Source: Pseudevernia furfuracea
Lineage: Eukaryota; Ascomycota; Lecanoromycetes; Lecanorales; Parmeliaceae
Direction: 5' to 3'
NCBI GenBank assembly: GCA_022315425.1
Contig: JAIUPT010000012.1
Coordinates: 1 to 46,119, forward strand
Length of the DNA: 46,119 nucleotides
Shown here: positions 30,731-42,991 of the stretch, piece by piece
Position numbering within the stretch: the stretch's first letter is position 1
Layout of the letters: the number at the start of each line of letters is the position of its first letter
Program-made: the position numbers and the translations under genes
The notes under the pieces: generated by a model
Told to the model about the DNA's origin: nothing
Seen by the model: only the letters and a program-made list of their open reading frames with translations
Database searches by the model: none

Positions 30731-32454
30731 TTAGGCCAGACCTAGACTGCTACCAGAACTTGCAATGACATGCTGCGCATTAACATTCAGTCTTGTACCG
30801 CCAAGTAGGTAATTTGTGGCCTCACCAGCTGGGTTTGTTGAGTTGGAGGTGGTTACATCACTTGTGGTGATGTTGCCATATGTGGCCGAGGGGAATATGG
30901 AAGAAGGGGAGATAGCCATGGCTTCTGCACTGGAGCTGGCAGCTGATGAGTCACCATCCAAGAATGTGGTGGTTTCGTTGACTACCACTGAGCCAGACAT
31001 GATGTTGTTGATTGTGACTGAGACATTGTTGCCGGGATAGGCAGCCTCAATCGTACTGATGAACTGCACGTATCAACCAAGCATTGATCAGCGGCCCATT
31101 TTGAGATGTCAGTGTTGTGAGGTCGACAGTCAAGGTTCCTCACAGCAGATCACACTCATTGCAAACAGGCATCAAACTGGCAACTAAAACCTGTGTGTAC
31201 TAAGTCTAAATTGAACGGATGGTTGCACTCAATCATAAAAAAGGTTGATGAGACAGAACAGTAAATTCATACATGTGACTGCTACATGCCTATTGCTCAT
31301 GCATCACACAGCATCAGGCAGCACAGAAGTTTTAAGTGCATTAGGCTATGAATTACGCAACCAGTATACACCACACAAGCAGGAAGCATGGTAGCATATG
31401 CTGCAGACTCGAGTATACCTGTGCTTGAGCAGCTGTGTCAAATGACTGCAGAGTGAAGGAAGGAAGCATGACCGAAGCAGACACTGATGGTACAGTCGCT
31501 GCAGTACTGATCATGACTGCAGGTGCAGGGCTGGGGCTAGGGCAGAAGGTGACAGAATGCCCTGTAAGAATCACATTGCCCCAGGTTAGCAGGTTGTACA
31601 TGCACCAAAGCTGACTTTGATCCCATTTGGGATGTGACACAGTGCAGGCTAGAGATGTTCTGGGTCAGCAAGCTGTACATAAAGTGATGCTGCTCCATGC
31701 AGGACATAATGGGGATCTAAGTGCAAGTCGACTGCAAGGCTTGCGGGCAGCTTACCAGGGTAGGCGTGGTTGACGGGGCTGTAGAGGGTGCAGCAGCCCC
31801 TGAAGGGGCATTGTAGCCAGATGTGGGAGACTTGGAAGCGCTTCCAGAGGGTGCTGTTGCTGATGATGTTGATGGCCAGTACGAAATGGGAGGGGTGTGG
31901 GGGGAGGGGGAGATGGGAAGGTTTCTGGAGATGGAGGAGGTGGTGGTGGGGGGGGAGGTGGGGGTCCGGGGGCTCCTGGGGGGGTCTGGTTGCCTCTTGG
32001 TGATGGACTGGATTCCGTTGGAGTAAACACAGGCGCAGGCGCAGGCGCAAGGAACTGCTTGAGGTCTCGTCTGTTCCCTGCGCGTGTGGATGATCAAATG
32101 TTGATGTGAGGAGCGGTGCGGTAGGGCAATGAGTGCCGGGTCGCGACCGGGCAGGTCCGATCGGGCCGGCAGAGCATAGCTGCCGAAGAACTTGAACGGA
32201 CGCTGCAATGAAACTGTCGTTGCGTTACCTTGCACGGTCGCCAAAGAGAGAACGGATACCTGCAAAAGATCAGGGCATGTCAGCTTCAGCTCGTGATCAC
32301 TTGTGCATGCAGACAAGACTTGCGCCGACGTTAAGCTACGCTTCACCAGGCCAGCTGAACTTACTACCATGTTAAAAGCCCATGACTACCAATGACTGCT
32401 GATCTGAAGCGGGCTTACCAGCACCAAGCACCAGCAACCCAGGCTAGTCCTCAT
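30731..32454 (-). CDS. Secreted proline-rich protein with C-terminal GSVVV-type domain
   Basis: Four exons: 32454-32419, 32259-31756, 31561-31419 and 31063-30731. Exon 1 encodes MRTSLGCWCLVL and exon 2 continues VSVLSLATVQGN, together a plausible signal peptide. Exon 2 then has a proline-rich stretch (GPPPPPPPPPPPSP in one frame) followed by SHFVLAINIISNSTLWKRF and CPFRGCCTLYSPVNHAYPG, whose phase matches exon 3. Exons 3-4 contain MLPSFTLQSFDTAAQAQ, FISTIEAAYPGNNVSVTI and SGSVVVNETTTF. That pattern is typical of small alpha/beta extracellular domains of green-algal surface proteins and loosely resembles SEA-like repeats. Cell-wall or surface location is inferred. Two or three one-base frame changes within exon 2 are needed, so its exact peptide is uncertain. 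Confidence 0.7.
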
Positions 32455-33659
32455 CTTACTGCAGTACCCTGACTGGCGCCGACTTGTGTCTGCTGAACTG
32501 CAACAGTGGCTGTGCGGCTGATTTGCAATTCTACAACACGTTCTGGTCTACTTGACGGGCAAGCAAGCCACTGATACACAAGTGATTGGAGTGGAGGCGT
32601 GCAAGGCGAGTGCTGCGTTTACTGTGGCGCAGACTGCAATGCTGCCTCGCTTTTGAACCCGGCATCCAGATTCTAGGAGCGATGACTCATTGCCATATCC
32701 ATGGCGCAGTTTGAACTGGCAGCGACACCGATGACCGCCGACTTGGTGAACAAGCCGACTGCAGTGCAGTCAGTGCATCACGTTCCGGCAGACGATGAAC
32801 TTTTCGTCACGCATGGCTGACTGTGCAAACACTTGCGGTACAATAACATAATCTGAGATGGCCAAAGTCACTGTGGTGTGACATAGCACTTTGGCGCGGT
32901 GCCGTGCAGATCAGCCTCGCATTGCAGACTTTTTTTGTGAGTTTGGGTGAACGACGCGTTTAGCTTGTTCGTGCTTGAATGGACACTCTGGAGAGATCTT
33001 GTCTGACTTCAGCATGCGTGGTGCTAGTTGTGAGTAACCACAGTCCAAAGACCTGACACTCATCATTTAGCTTACGCTATCGTGAAAGTAAAACGGGATG
33101 CGACGGAGTAAAGGAAGCATGCATGGCATTCCTGCTGCTTCTCATCTAAATAGACTTCAAAGATATTCACTGGGGGCTGCAACTTGCTCAGGATTGCTAT
33201 CAGACAAACCAACCATTTGAGCAGTTGCAGCTGGCTGTCAGCCGGGAGTGCATGTACAGAAGCAAATAGTTCAATCGCCTTTTGTGCCTAAATCGATTGA
33301 ATTCTGGTGTCCAATTCACATATGTATGCATCCTGCATTTGCTATGCACTAATCAACTCCATACAAAACATCAGAAGCAACACAACACGGCACTGAGTTC
33401 AGAGCCTACTATTGCACTACATGTGTGAATACATTTTGTCCAGCAGGAAAAAAGTGTAGCATATGGCTTCACACTGGCTTTCAAAACACTGTGTACTTAC
33501 AACCACAAACAACACATACCACAGAAGCTGCTTTATGAAAGAAAAGCACTCGTACCTTCCGCAGGATAACTGCAAGCATGATAAACACTACTACATGCAT
33601 GGTTGGACAGTGATGTGACGCAGCAACAGCAAAGGGCAACCCTCTTTGTCACAACTTTC
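32455..33659. other. Intergenic, between two minus-strand genes
   Basis: About 1.2 kb upstream of the secreted-protein gene and downstream of the coiled-coil gene. I see no coding exon, repeat array or RNA gene. It should hold the promoter of the secreted-protein gene. Confidence 0.5.
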
Positions 33660-36600
33660 TCATGAAGGTTCTGTCTCTGGTGATGGCAAATCTGCATCTG
33701 TTGTTGGAAGGGTGACAGCTGGACTTGCAGCAATTTCTGGCCCAGCAAAATTGTCAAGATCACTGCTTCGCCGTCTGTTGTGTGTGCGAGGCTTGAAAGA
33801 CTTGGGTCTTGGAAAGTCCACCTTGGGAATCACCACATCGCTGGCAGGGCCCGAAGGTGTTGAGTCTGAGGTGCTCAAAGATGCATCGCGCATTCTGAAG
33901 CTGACTTGTTGCATTCTGTCCCTTGCCACAGCGGCCAAAGTGACAGGACCTGCCGCCATGTCATGCGTGCGCTGACAATCCTCAAGCTGAGCATGCACAC
34001 ACACACACAGAGTAAGAAAATGAAAAGACTATGCCTTGTAGCGTCAACTTGATGAGAAGCCAAGTACTATATCAGGCTGCCCAGGGCACACACAGTATCA
34101 AAGTTCAGGTACTTGAAAAGTTGATCATGGTTGTCAAGACCAGCAACATAGCTACATATTGTGCTAGCGTGTGTTGGAAGCAACATTTGTCACCTGCTGC
34201 TCTCAGGCCACTGCAGTGACGTGCAAGGGGACAAATGACTAATGATGGACTGACACAACCAAACATACAAACAATGCTGAGGTAAAAAGGTGGATTCATG
34301 CCAAATATAGCAAGTACTGGACGCTTGCTTAATGCTGCAAGACAACAAACCAGAGAGCAAAATTAGCCTCAGAGAGCAGAGAGCACATCAGTTGCATTGG
34401 TGCAGCACCCCCAGGGGCAGTGGCAGGTGCCCCCCCCCCCCCCCCACTGAGGTTGATGGTGCTGCACCAGCAGAGTTGAAGAGCATTACTCAATGAGCTA
34501 AATAGGCACTCTGGTTGAGTGCCTTGCAGCACTAAGCCACCATCCTGTATGTTGCTGTATCTTTCTTGTAGCTGCCATTGGCCTATACTTGTAGTTGAAG
34601 TGCCAAAGTCATGCTGCACGACAGCTGGCCTATGCTCACATAAACACGCATTGTCATTCAGATGCTGGAAGTGACAACTTTCACCTCTGCAATCACTGCC
34701 TCTGCTTCTTGGCTCTTATGCAGCTGCTTGTTGCCGCTTGCAGGACTTCTAGCAGAACTGCCCTGGTTTCCAGCCCTGGCTGACTCAGCAAAGGCATCAT
34801 CAGTGGTGGTGTCCATAGCTTGCAATGCGTAATCAACCAGGCGATCTTGCAACTCACGCTTCTCCTTCTGAATGCTTGCAAACCTGCAACAGCATGTGAA
34901 GGCTTTTGGCCTACAGTCAGCCGCCTGTGCAAAGCATGTACATGATGTCTGTAGAGAATGTAAGTGATGTCTGTAGAGCATGTGTGTGATGATTGTAGGG
35001 CAGTGTGGAAAATTGATGAGGTTTGCATGACCAAATGCTGTTATAGCATGACGCAGGGAAGCATCAGGTTACTGATGGCCATGAGGAAGTTTTGCCAGAG
35101 ACACTTGTGTCTTTGCATGTTTGCAGGAGAGTGTGACTGCAGCAGCAACAGAGTCACATGATAGCAATACATGCCATGCGCAATCGTCACCACCTCAAAA
35201 ATGCTCAACAGGCTGACAGCCCAGCGTCTTGCTTTGCTTGTTATCACAGCAATTATGTGAAACATTAAACAGGAAGAACATGCAATGCTGCTCACGATTG
35301 GCAGTGCCTCACCGAAAAAAGACAGGCAAAGGAGCAGGGCATTTGGATTTAGGATGTTGGGCTTTAGGGTTTTGACCCTAAACCAAGAGTTTAGGGTGTG
35401 ATAGCCCCTTAAAGTGGAATGCACAGACGCCCCAAGCAGGGCAGATCCACATCTGACGGCGAATTAGGTTAATTCAGGGGGAGGGTTCACTATTGAAATA
35501 GGCTTAGGAGAGCGGCGGAGCCGCTTGAACTATATGCATTATATGAAGACACTCCTGCAACTATGCAAGTACGCATGGTGCAGACAGGAGGGGCAAATGC
35601 AGCATTGTCACAGAAGCTGACCTCTCATGAGCAAGCTTGCTTTCTCGGATCAGGCGGCTGTTTTCATCAGTCAAGCCTTTCACACTGCATAGACAGAATG
35701 AGTCATCAGGCTGCGGCAGACGCTCTGTGCTGCTAAAGATTTGTGCTGACATGTGTCTGGTAAGGAACACAGAGGCCAGGAACTCAGCTGCATCCTTGAG
35801 GCTGTGACAACATGAAACAAGTGGAAAATACACTTAACAAGCTCAGCTTCCAGCTAAGATGCTGAGGTCCTGTGGCACATAAGGACAATGGAGACATTGC
35901 AAGACTGAGGCATTGCATCCAACAACAAACAGTCTGTCCTTCGAATTGCCTTTTAGTTGAGTCAAAAGCATTGCTTTCTGCTGCTTGATACCAAAAACAC
36001 CTAAGCAACAGCTAAGCACAACTACTGCCAGCGCTGTATATTTGGCAAAGATGAAGAATGGTCACATCAGACCACAAAGAAAGACTGGCCTGCTTTTCAG
36101 GTCTGCCAGCTCTTCCTTCAAGGTCACATTCTGGTCGCCCAGCTGGGAGATCTGCTTCTCTTGAGCCTGCAAACCAGACAATTACAGCATTGGCGCCAGA
36201 CAACAAGACAAGAATACACCTTTGGGCGTCAATTTGATGAGAGGCAAGTGTTATACCGGGCTGCCCAGGAGAATTGGAGCCATGACAAGCATCAGAAAAC
36301 GTGTCAACTGGACCGATCTCACTTGTCAAAATATGGGGTGCAAGGGAACAAAACCTTTTTAGTTTGGTAGTTTGTTGCCCTCAGTGCATCCCCTGTACCA
36401 TGTGACGCTAGTGCATTACGCGCGCTGACAGGGTAAGAAATCAGGGCTGAGACCACTGTAAGATAACGAGTGTATGGTCAGGCCAGTGTCTGCCGCAGGC
36501 TGTGCAATTTGGGAGCAGCAAAGGAGTCAGGACAAGGGGGAAGAAGAAGACCGGACCCTGATGGTTCTTGCAGTCTTGCTGGCTCGCTGCTCAGACTGCT

Positions 36601-38871
36601 TCAGCTTCTGCTCAGTTTTCACCAAGCTTCTCCTCAACTTCAACCAGGCCAACCTCAGCATCATACAGCTTCCCCTCTATGGTCTTGCTGCCTCCTGAGC
36701 TTCCCGCAGGTCAGCTTCGAGGCTGCTGCTTCTGCTCTTGCAGCGCTTTGAGCTCAGTTGCATGCTTGCCAGCTGCATCCTTGCTGACATTCTGAGCTTG
36801 CCTCAAGTCAGCTTCGAGCTTTTCAGCTTGCTGAGTTCAGCTGATCTACCAGAGTGGTATGCTTGCTGTTGAGATCAGACTATGAGTAGCTCCTTGCCTG
36901 CCTCAAGCATGCTGAGCTCATTTTGGTGTTCACGCTTCAGAGCTTCTTCACCAATCTCAAGCTCTTGTACACGCTTCTTCAGTGACCTGTCAAGGCATCA
37001 TGCTGATCCTTGAGGTCAAGCAGCTGCTGACTCTCTTGTGACTTGAGGGCACTCAGCTTCTCTTTTGTACTCTTGCTCCAGCTCTGCTCACGAGCTCCAG
37101 GCTGTGCTGAGTGTGTGAGCTGTGAGCTGAGAGACAGTTTCTTGCAGGCATGCACCTTCTGCTGCAAGTCAGCTTTCTCGTGCTCTACGCTGGATCCTGA
37201 GCTTTGGTACAGCTGCCGAGACAGCTGCTCAAGCTGAGCTTTGAGCCCTGCATTCAAACACTCACCACTGTTGCATGAATATACAGCGTCCTCTCCTCAG
37301 TGCATCTGTATTGCGCTTCCTGCAGATCAGTATACAGGCAGCCCAAAACAGAAAAAAAACCACATTCCAGTCTTTGTTCACACCATGAGTACAGTTTGTG
37401 GTGGTAAGGCACACACGGCTGACAAATTCAGGTTTGGATGCTGCTTGCCTGCATTCTGTATTGTGAGCTGGTGCATCTGCACGTGTGTCGTCCAGCTGCT
37501 GGTATCCTTCTGGATAACCCTGCAGTCAGGTCAACCTTTACACATTACATATTGTCATGTTACAACTTTTGTGATTTGTGTATAGATGTACACCCACAGT
37601 GCACTTCCTTTCCCAAGTTGTATGGCCCATGATGGTACCCCAATGTCTGCTTGGGACTAGCTTTCCAGATGCCACACGTGTGTTCCTATGTCAATTCTGA
37701 ATCCGCCTGTGCTAATCTTGCCACCAACCTGGCCTGAGTCAGTGGTTTGAAGATGCATGCATCTGACTCGAATTATGCATGTCAAGTCCCAACTCAGGCA
37801 GGTTGTGCAATTATTGGCACAGGCTGATTCAGGTTGATGTTTTGGATGCCTGTGTTCACACTGCTCAATGCTGAGCTGTGACAGCGGAGTATGATGCTGA
37901 AGGCAGCGCAGTTTACCTGCAGCATGTGAAGAGCCTGGAGCCAGCTGCTCTTCCAGCTCATGGTTGTGAGCCTGAACCTGTCGGACGATGGCTGTCAGTA
38001 GTATCCACTTCATGCTGTCAGCTCAGCAATGCGTGACTTCTTCTTCGCCAGCTCTGCTCTGAGACGATCGGCTTGATCAGGCACTCCTTGGGGGTTTGCA
38101 TACTGCAGAGCTGGCAGTTATTGTGGTGCTGGTGGTACTGCTGCCAAGCCAAAAGCCTGTGGGTCAGTGGAATCTGCCTGGGAGCTGTTGTCTGGGCTGG
38201 TATCATATGCGCTTGGGTGCAACAGCGAAAAGGATGCATCATTTGGTGTCTGTTGCGCGGTGGAGTATTGGCTGTGGGCTGAGGTGAAGTGCTGAAGGAG
38301 TCTGTGTGAGGGTGCGTATGCTGTATGGCTGGAGTGCTCTGGGCCTGACGCGGATGTGCGCGCCCTCTGCCAAGGAACCTACAGCAAATAAGTAGGGTTT
38401 GATGCCATGCATGCTGACTGGATAATGCACTTAGGCGGGTACTGTACTACACCAGGTACTGTACAGCAAGTCAGTGTACGTTGTCCATTCCTCGCAAGCA
38501 GTGATTCAGGAGAGGTGATTGCTCTGCAGACGCAAATGCAATGATTTGCATGGATAGCACGTATGTAGATGGGAGAACTCATGTGTGGGTCTTGCACGTC
38601 ATTGCTATAGCCGCTCAGATTGAAACAAGGTGTGACAGCACCTGTGGGTCATGTTGCTGCAGATGTTGCAGCATGAGCAGGACTCATCTGATGGGCAGTT
38701 GACACAACATATGCACCCTGCAGCACAAGAGCTGTATTCGATTTGACACAAACATACTACATGGTCATGATCATTACCTGCAAGAGGAAACTGTGACTGA
38801 TCAGGCATGTTTACCATAGCAGTAAGGGTGTTCCGGATTCTGCGGGAGCGCTGAAGACCCAGTGTTGCCAT
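33660..38871 (-). CDS. Coiled-coil protein, family not recognised
   Basis: The start ATG at 38871 opens MATLGLQRSRRIRNTLTAM, ending at donor GTAAAC. Exon 2 (from 38378) continues in the same phase, VPWQRARTSASGPEHSS, then low-complexity sequence and DQADRLRAELAKKKSRIAEL. Later exons include IVRQVQAHNHELEEQLAPGS, a long exon about 37257-36470 with heptad-like KLEADLRQAQNVSKDAAG and KLYDAEVGLVEVEEKLGE, 36166 to about 36099 (EKQISQLGDQNVTLKEELAD), 35684-35622, 34883-34685 and 33986-33660. The last three junctions are phase-consistent (KLAHER|FASIQKEKRELQDRL). The C terminus is basic and Ser/Pro-rich and ends PSPETEPS. It is probably an elongated scaffold or cytoskeletal protein, but I cannot name a family. 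An in-frame TAA interrupts exon 2 near 38125. The long exon needs many frame corrections. Confidence 0.65.
34025..34290. repeat. Dispersed repeat, copy A (in an intron)
   Basis: GCGTCAACTTGATGAGAAGC followed by CAAGTACTATATCAGGCTGCCCAGG matches a segment at 36224-36268. Downstream, CTTGTCA/TTGTCAC and GTGCAAGGGGACAAA also have counterparts. Both copies lie in introns of the coiled-coil gene. Confidence 0.75.
34398..34469. repeat. Inverted repeat with a 16-base poly-C loop
   Basis: The arms TGGTGCAGCACC (34398-34409) and GGTGCTGCACCA (34458-34469) are perfect complements of 12 bases. The 48-base loop contains a run of 16 C (34430-34445). The element is intronic in the coiled-coil gene. Confidence 0.9.
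35335..35400. repeat. Interstitial telomere-like TTTAGGG cluster
   Basis: Within 60 bases occur GGATTTAGG, GGGCTTTAGGGTTTTG, CCCTAAACC and GAGTTTAGGGTG, in both orientations. It is close to the plant-type telomere repeat but degenerate, and lies in an intron of the coiled-coil gene. Confidence 0.8.
36210..36370. repeat. Dispersed repeat, copy B (in an intron)
   Basis: GCGTCAATTTGATGAGAGGC then CAAGTGTTATACCGGGCTGCCCAGGA match copy A at 34040-34083, followed by shared CTTGTCA and GTGCAAGGGAACAAA words. Similar spacing of the shared words suggests one element family about 150-260 bases long. Confidence 0.75.
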
Positions 38872-39889
38872 GCAAGCATACCGACTTGGCAGTCAGCAGC
38901 AAGACATTGGCACTTTCGTGCCCAAAGCGAGGCTTTTGCTGAAACCAGGTTGCCCAGAGACTGACGTGGGCAGCACATACAGGGGAGTCCTGAAGTTGCA
39001 CCACTTCACGTACCAGGGGTGCCCGACTTGGCAGGAAAGGACCCTGGATCATCACGCGCTGAATACTCCACCGCCACAACACCACACTTATGCAGACTTG
39101 AAGGGAGTTTGCAATTCACCGCGGTAATTCACCGGTTCTGGGCGCAGCTCCGACAACTCGCACTATGCCCGATCGTCAGAATTCAGTTACTCACACGCTC
39201 CAAGATCTGCTTCGTCACCTGCTAGCGTCAACAGCACGATACGCTCGACCATCCTCCGACACACTCGATGTCGCGCGCAGGGAACAGCGTCTGAACAGCT
39301 TCTACTTGCCTTCCCAGCGTGACACTGCACGGAGACGCAAAGCGTGAAGTGGAACGGGCGTATAAGGCTTGTACATCATATCGGAGGCTACATCATGTAG
39401 CCTACATAGGGGCTGCTATGTGCAAATCGTTGCCGATACACGTTGTAAACCAGAACCGTATCTGACCGCCCTGCTTGTAAAGCCTTCCGCCAGCAACTTG
39501 GTTTGCGTCACATAAGCAGTTCTTTGTAGTGACGATCACCATGAATTCAGTCTGGACACCTAGCAGTGTCCGTTAGCATCCCTTTCACTTATAGTTTTAC
39601 ATGCATGGTAGGATGTAGCAATTTCTTGTCTGACAACCTGCTATTAAGCCCAAAATGGCATTCTGTCTGGTGCTCTGACACCACATGCCTGTGAACTCAT
39701 ACGAGCATGCCACTCACTGTGCAGCATTTTGAATGTTGGCATGCAAACTATCCTGGGATATGCTTCCCTAGTGTGTATGCACCACAGTGCCTCTTGTGGA
39801 CTTGACGTTCAAGTTGTTTGTGACACTTGGGGGGTACTGCTACCATGATTAAGCAGTTGCGCGTGGCACAGGGCAGGAGCGCTCAATGA
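38872..39889. other. Intergenic, divergent
   Basis: It separates the divergent coiled-coil gene and the orphan 39890 gene and should contain both promoters. Plus-strand open frames at 38870-39347 lack motifs and splice support, so I do not call a gene. Confidence 0.5.
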
Positions 39890-41471
39890 CAAGGCCCTTC
39901 AGGAACTTCTTGCCGATGTACGGCTGCTAAGATCCGGTAGGTGCAAAATGGAACACAGTTCTGCCATTGCTCATATACCTGCCATCTCATCAGCTGTTTT
40001 GACGCTTTCACTCCACAATGTTTGATGCAGAACTTTGCTGCATCGATGCGAACAGAAAGTATGCCTTCTCATCAGTTCCAGGGGTCACGAGCAACTCAGG
40101 CTATTGAATGACTTGTGTCTGGTAAGGTAGACGGCTTTGAAGAAGCTCCTTTGGAAACACCAGCAGGTTGAAGTCCATATAGTGAGGAGAAGAACACTCA
40201 GACTTTGCTTGCAACAACATTGCATGGTATGTGCTGTTGAGCACTGTCTGACATTGCAGGTGTGAGTGATATATATCCATTCGACTTCTCTCAGTTTGCG
40301 AATGAGGACACGGGAACGCCTAGCTTTGTTGAGTATCACCAAAACAGCTGCAATTATGTGCGTGCACGTGGGCCGCAATGGGTACTCAGTCCTCGATCTG
40401 CATGACACCCAAATGTACAAAATGCAGCTAGGCCACAAACGGTACAGCGGTGGTGTGGATGGAGGCGTTGTACCCTATGCTGTTATGGCCGCATCAGCTT
40501 CAAAAGTACTACGGTTAGGATTTGTCCATAAGCAGTCCACTGCAGATAAGGCTACCTTTCAGAAGAACAACCCAGAGTATGTTGCAGGTGAGAACTGAGC
40601 TCGCTTCTTGGCTGTGCTGGCACTTAACACTGATGAATGTGCATTGATGTGCATCTTGACTCCCGTGTGCAGGCTGAAGTGGCTACACCTAGGCATACTC
40701 ATTCGAGGATGGTCGAGGCCAGGCTGTATGCTGCCTGCTAGCTGCCCATGCAATGAGCCAGGCTTCCACTGGATCTGGATCTAACAGATGGCAAACAGCA
40801 CCATGTTGTTGCGGCTCAGGGTGATATGCTGCTTGTATATGAAGTGTGCACACCTAAACAGGTACGTCAGCTTTATGCATCCTCCTTGATAAGCCCTCTG
40901 CAAGTCATCAAGACCAGGCATCACTTGAGTTTCGTTTCAGTGCACATATAATTGGCATTCAAGCAATTTACTTCATGCTCATCTCATCTTTATGCTGTTC
41001 CGCACCGCTGTGCAACAAAATCAGACTCTTACTCAGACCTGTGAATAGGATATAGTGCTTTGGACACTAGAGTGGAATATGCATCCCCACACAAAAGTGG
41101 TGAGACCGTCTGTCCCTTGCAACTTCAGGAAGACTGTGCTGGGTCCAAATCTAGCTTTATCCAGAATGTGTTGAAACTATGCTTTGTTGATTATGTTGCA
41201 GGCATACCATGAAATGGCAGACTTTCTTACTAAGCAAGGCACTCTGCTCACAAGGAAGCGAATCGTATCAGAGCCTCCAGAAGAGTTGGAAAAGGAACTT
41301 CGTAGACCCATCAAGAAGCTCAAGAAACTTGTTCGACATGGAGCAATGACCGAACAATTCGAGTCATTGATATCATCTTGTTCTTCTGTGGAAGACCCAA
41401 GTTTCTACAGCATACGAGATAGCACAGAGCTGGGCGCTTCCCGTTCCATCATGTGTGTTGGCCCTGCTTGA
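39890..41471 (+). CDS. Orphan protein with possible restriction-endonuclease-like core
   Basis: Exons seen: about 39890-39936 (LNDKALQELLADVRLLRSG), 40031-40166 (KVDGFEEAPLETPAG), 40260-40587, 40673-40861 and 41202-41471. The true start is not clear. The main exon gives SDIYPFDFSQFANEDTGTPS and, after one frame change near 40365, GRNGYSVLDLHDTQMYKMQL, RYSGGVDGGVVPYAV and LRLGFVHKQSTADKATFQ. Later exons give EDGRGQAVCCLLAAHAMSQ, VVAAQGDMLLVYEVCTPKQ and a charged tail (PEELEKELRRPIKKLKKLV). The order GxDG, strand with x-x-K, then a helix with GQAV..LLAAHA resembles PD-(D/E)XK proteins, such as Crinkler-type or transposon-linked nucleases. Here the usual Glu before the Lys is Val, which would make it inactive as a nuclease. 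An in-frame TGA lies at about 40108. The family call is tentative. Confidence 0.55.
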
Positions 41472-42991
41472 GAAATAAGCTAGGCAAATCATGCATGCTG
41501 ACTATGTATAGAGTGCTTAACACCATTACTTTGAGTTGACTAGCTGCCTGATGCTGCAGGGTACTCAGTTGTGTAGCTTGTCATGGACAACTGTCCCATA
41601 TTTGCAGCCCTTCCTCTACAGCGTGCACTGCTTGTATACAAACCCTGACGCCTCTGTAATACTTATGAGCATACTTTTCTTTCATTGCACATGAGGGTAC
41701 TTGGCAGTAATACATTATGTAATACATGTTACGCATGGCTAGAATAGCTGGATTGCAAAGCAATGCAATGCAATTGAAGTGGCTGCCATGGAAAGGAGTG
41801 CCGTTGCGGCCTTTGTATGGGCTGGCACGGGACGTGGTGGGAATCTAAGCTTGGATGAGTCACAGCAGGCATGCATAAGTCTGCTTACACACATTTTCCA
41901 TTTCCTGTGGCCTTGAACGTTGGTGTGCATTCCCAAACTGACATATGAACATCAGGCCACCATACCATCAGGGATTGCACACCCAACTTTGCAACCCCCA
42001 GCTGTTCAGATTCCTGCAAACCCTAGCCAGATTCAAATTTTCAGCCAGGCACGGTATAGCAGTCTAAGTCAAAGTCATTAGGCGCGTCAAGGCTTGCGAC
42101 TGGGAACAACGGAAAGTTAAAGTCATTAGGAACTTGGGGCTAAACTCTCGCAATTTTTCTGCAACAGTGCTGTGCAAATGTGCTAGGTAAGCCTCTGCAA
42201 GTGTTGCAGTGAAAAACAAAGGTTTGCTGACTGAATCAGGCTCAACCTCTGTCAGAGGCAAGCTTGTCCAGGCAGCAAGCTTTTGCTAACCTCTTGTGTA
42301 TAACACGCCACTGCTTCCTGCTTGCTTGCTTTGCTGAGAGAAACCAAGATACTAGGCAAGATAGCTTGGCCTGTTTATTGCCAGAAGAGGTGTTCGAGAC
42401 CTTCACAGGGTATCGCTTCCTATGAATCTTGCCTGCTGGGCAGTCCTCGAACCTGACTGTTGGCTGACACCAGCTTTTCTTGCCTCACTCCCCTGCTTTA
42501 GCTCAAGCCTTGCAGCTTTGCGGCACAAGCGTTTCAACGGCAACGGTCACAGCAGCAAGTGCGCATGCTCGTCTTCTACACTGGCTGGCCTCACCGCCAC
42601 TTGCATTGCGCACAGACAGTTCACTGCAAGGTTTCTGCTGAAGCATGATGCCATTACTGTAAGCAGACTTTTGACGGCAGCTGTATAAGCAATGGGCGGC
42701 AGCAATCATGAGTTGAGGTGTTTTCACTCAGCTAGCTTGCTTAGGTCAAACTGTAAGTCAACGCTTCATCCATATGCAACATGCAAGCGCAAGACAGAGC
42801 TCTTGTCCGCAGCTGCTGACATTGTTTGTGCCATTGTCTTGACGGGTGGCGACGTGCAAGGAGCAGAAACACGCATAGATCGCCTGCGAGGACCACACGG
42901 TCCGTCGAATAGCTTGGCTGTGCACAAAGAGCAGAGAATTCCCCGTTCCTGGCTGCTTTTAAACCAATTGTGACCAGTCGTGGCCAGTTGT
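41472..42991. other. Intergenic, no gene recognised
   Basis: Contains a frame at 42422-42688 with no motif, and a short repeated phrase (AAAGTCATTAGG) near 42072 and 42119. I see no reliable exon or RNA gene. The promoter of the acetyltransferase gene should lie at its right end. Confidence 0.45.

Noticed and set aside
38100..38160. Alternative genetic code with TAA/TAG as Gln
   Set aside because: Only one in-frame TAA fits Gln. The MAPEG, kinase and secreted-protein genes end properly at TAG, TGA and TAA.
38870..39347. Plus-strand gene overlapping the coiled-coil start
   Set aside because: Overlapping short frames without conserved motifs. The minus-strand start with phase-matched splicing explains the right-hand limit better.
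42422..42688. Ala/Cys/Ser-rich small protein
   Set aside because: No motif, no splice context, and an equally long frame exists on the opposite strand.
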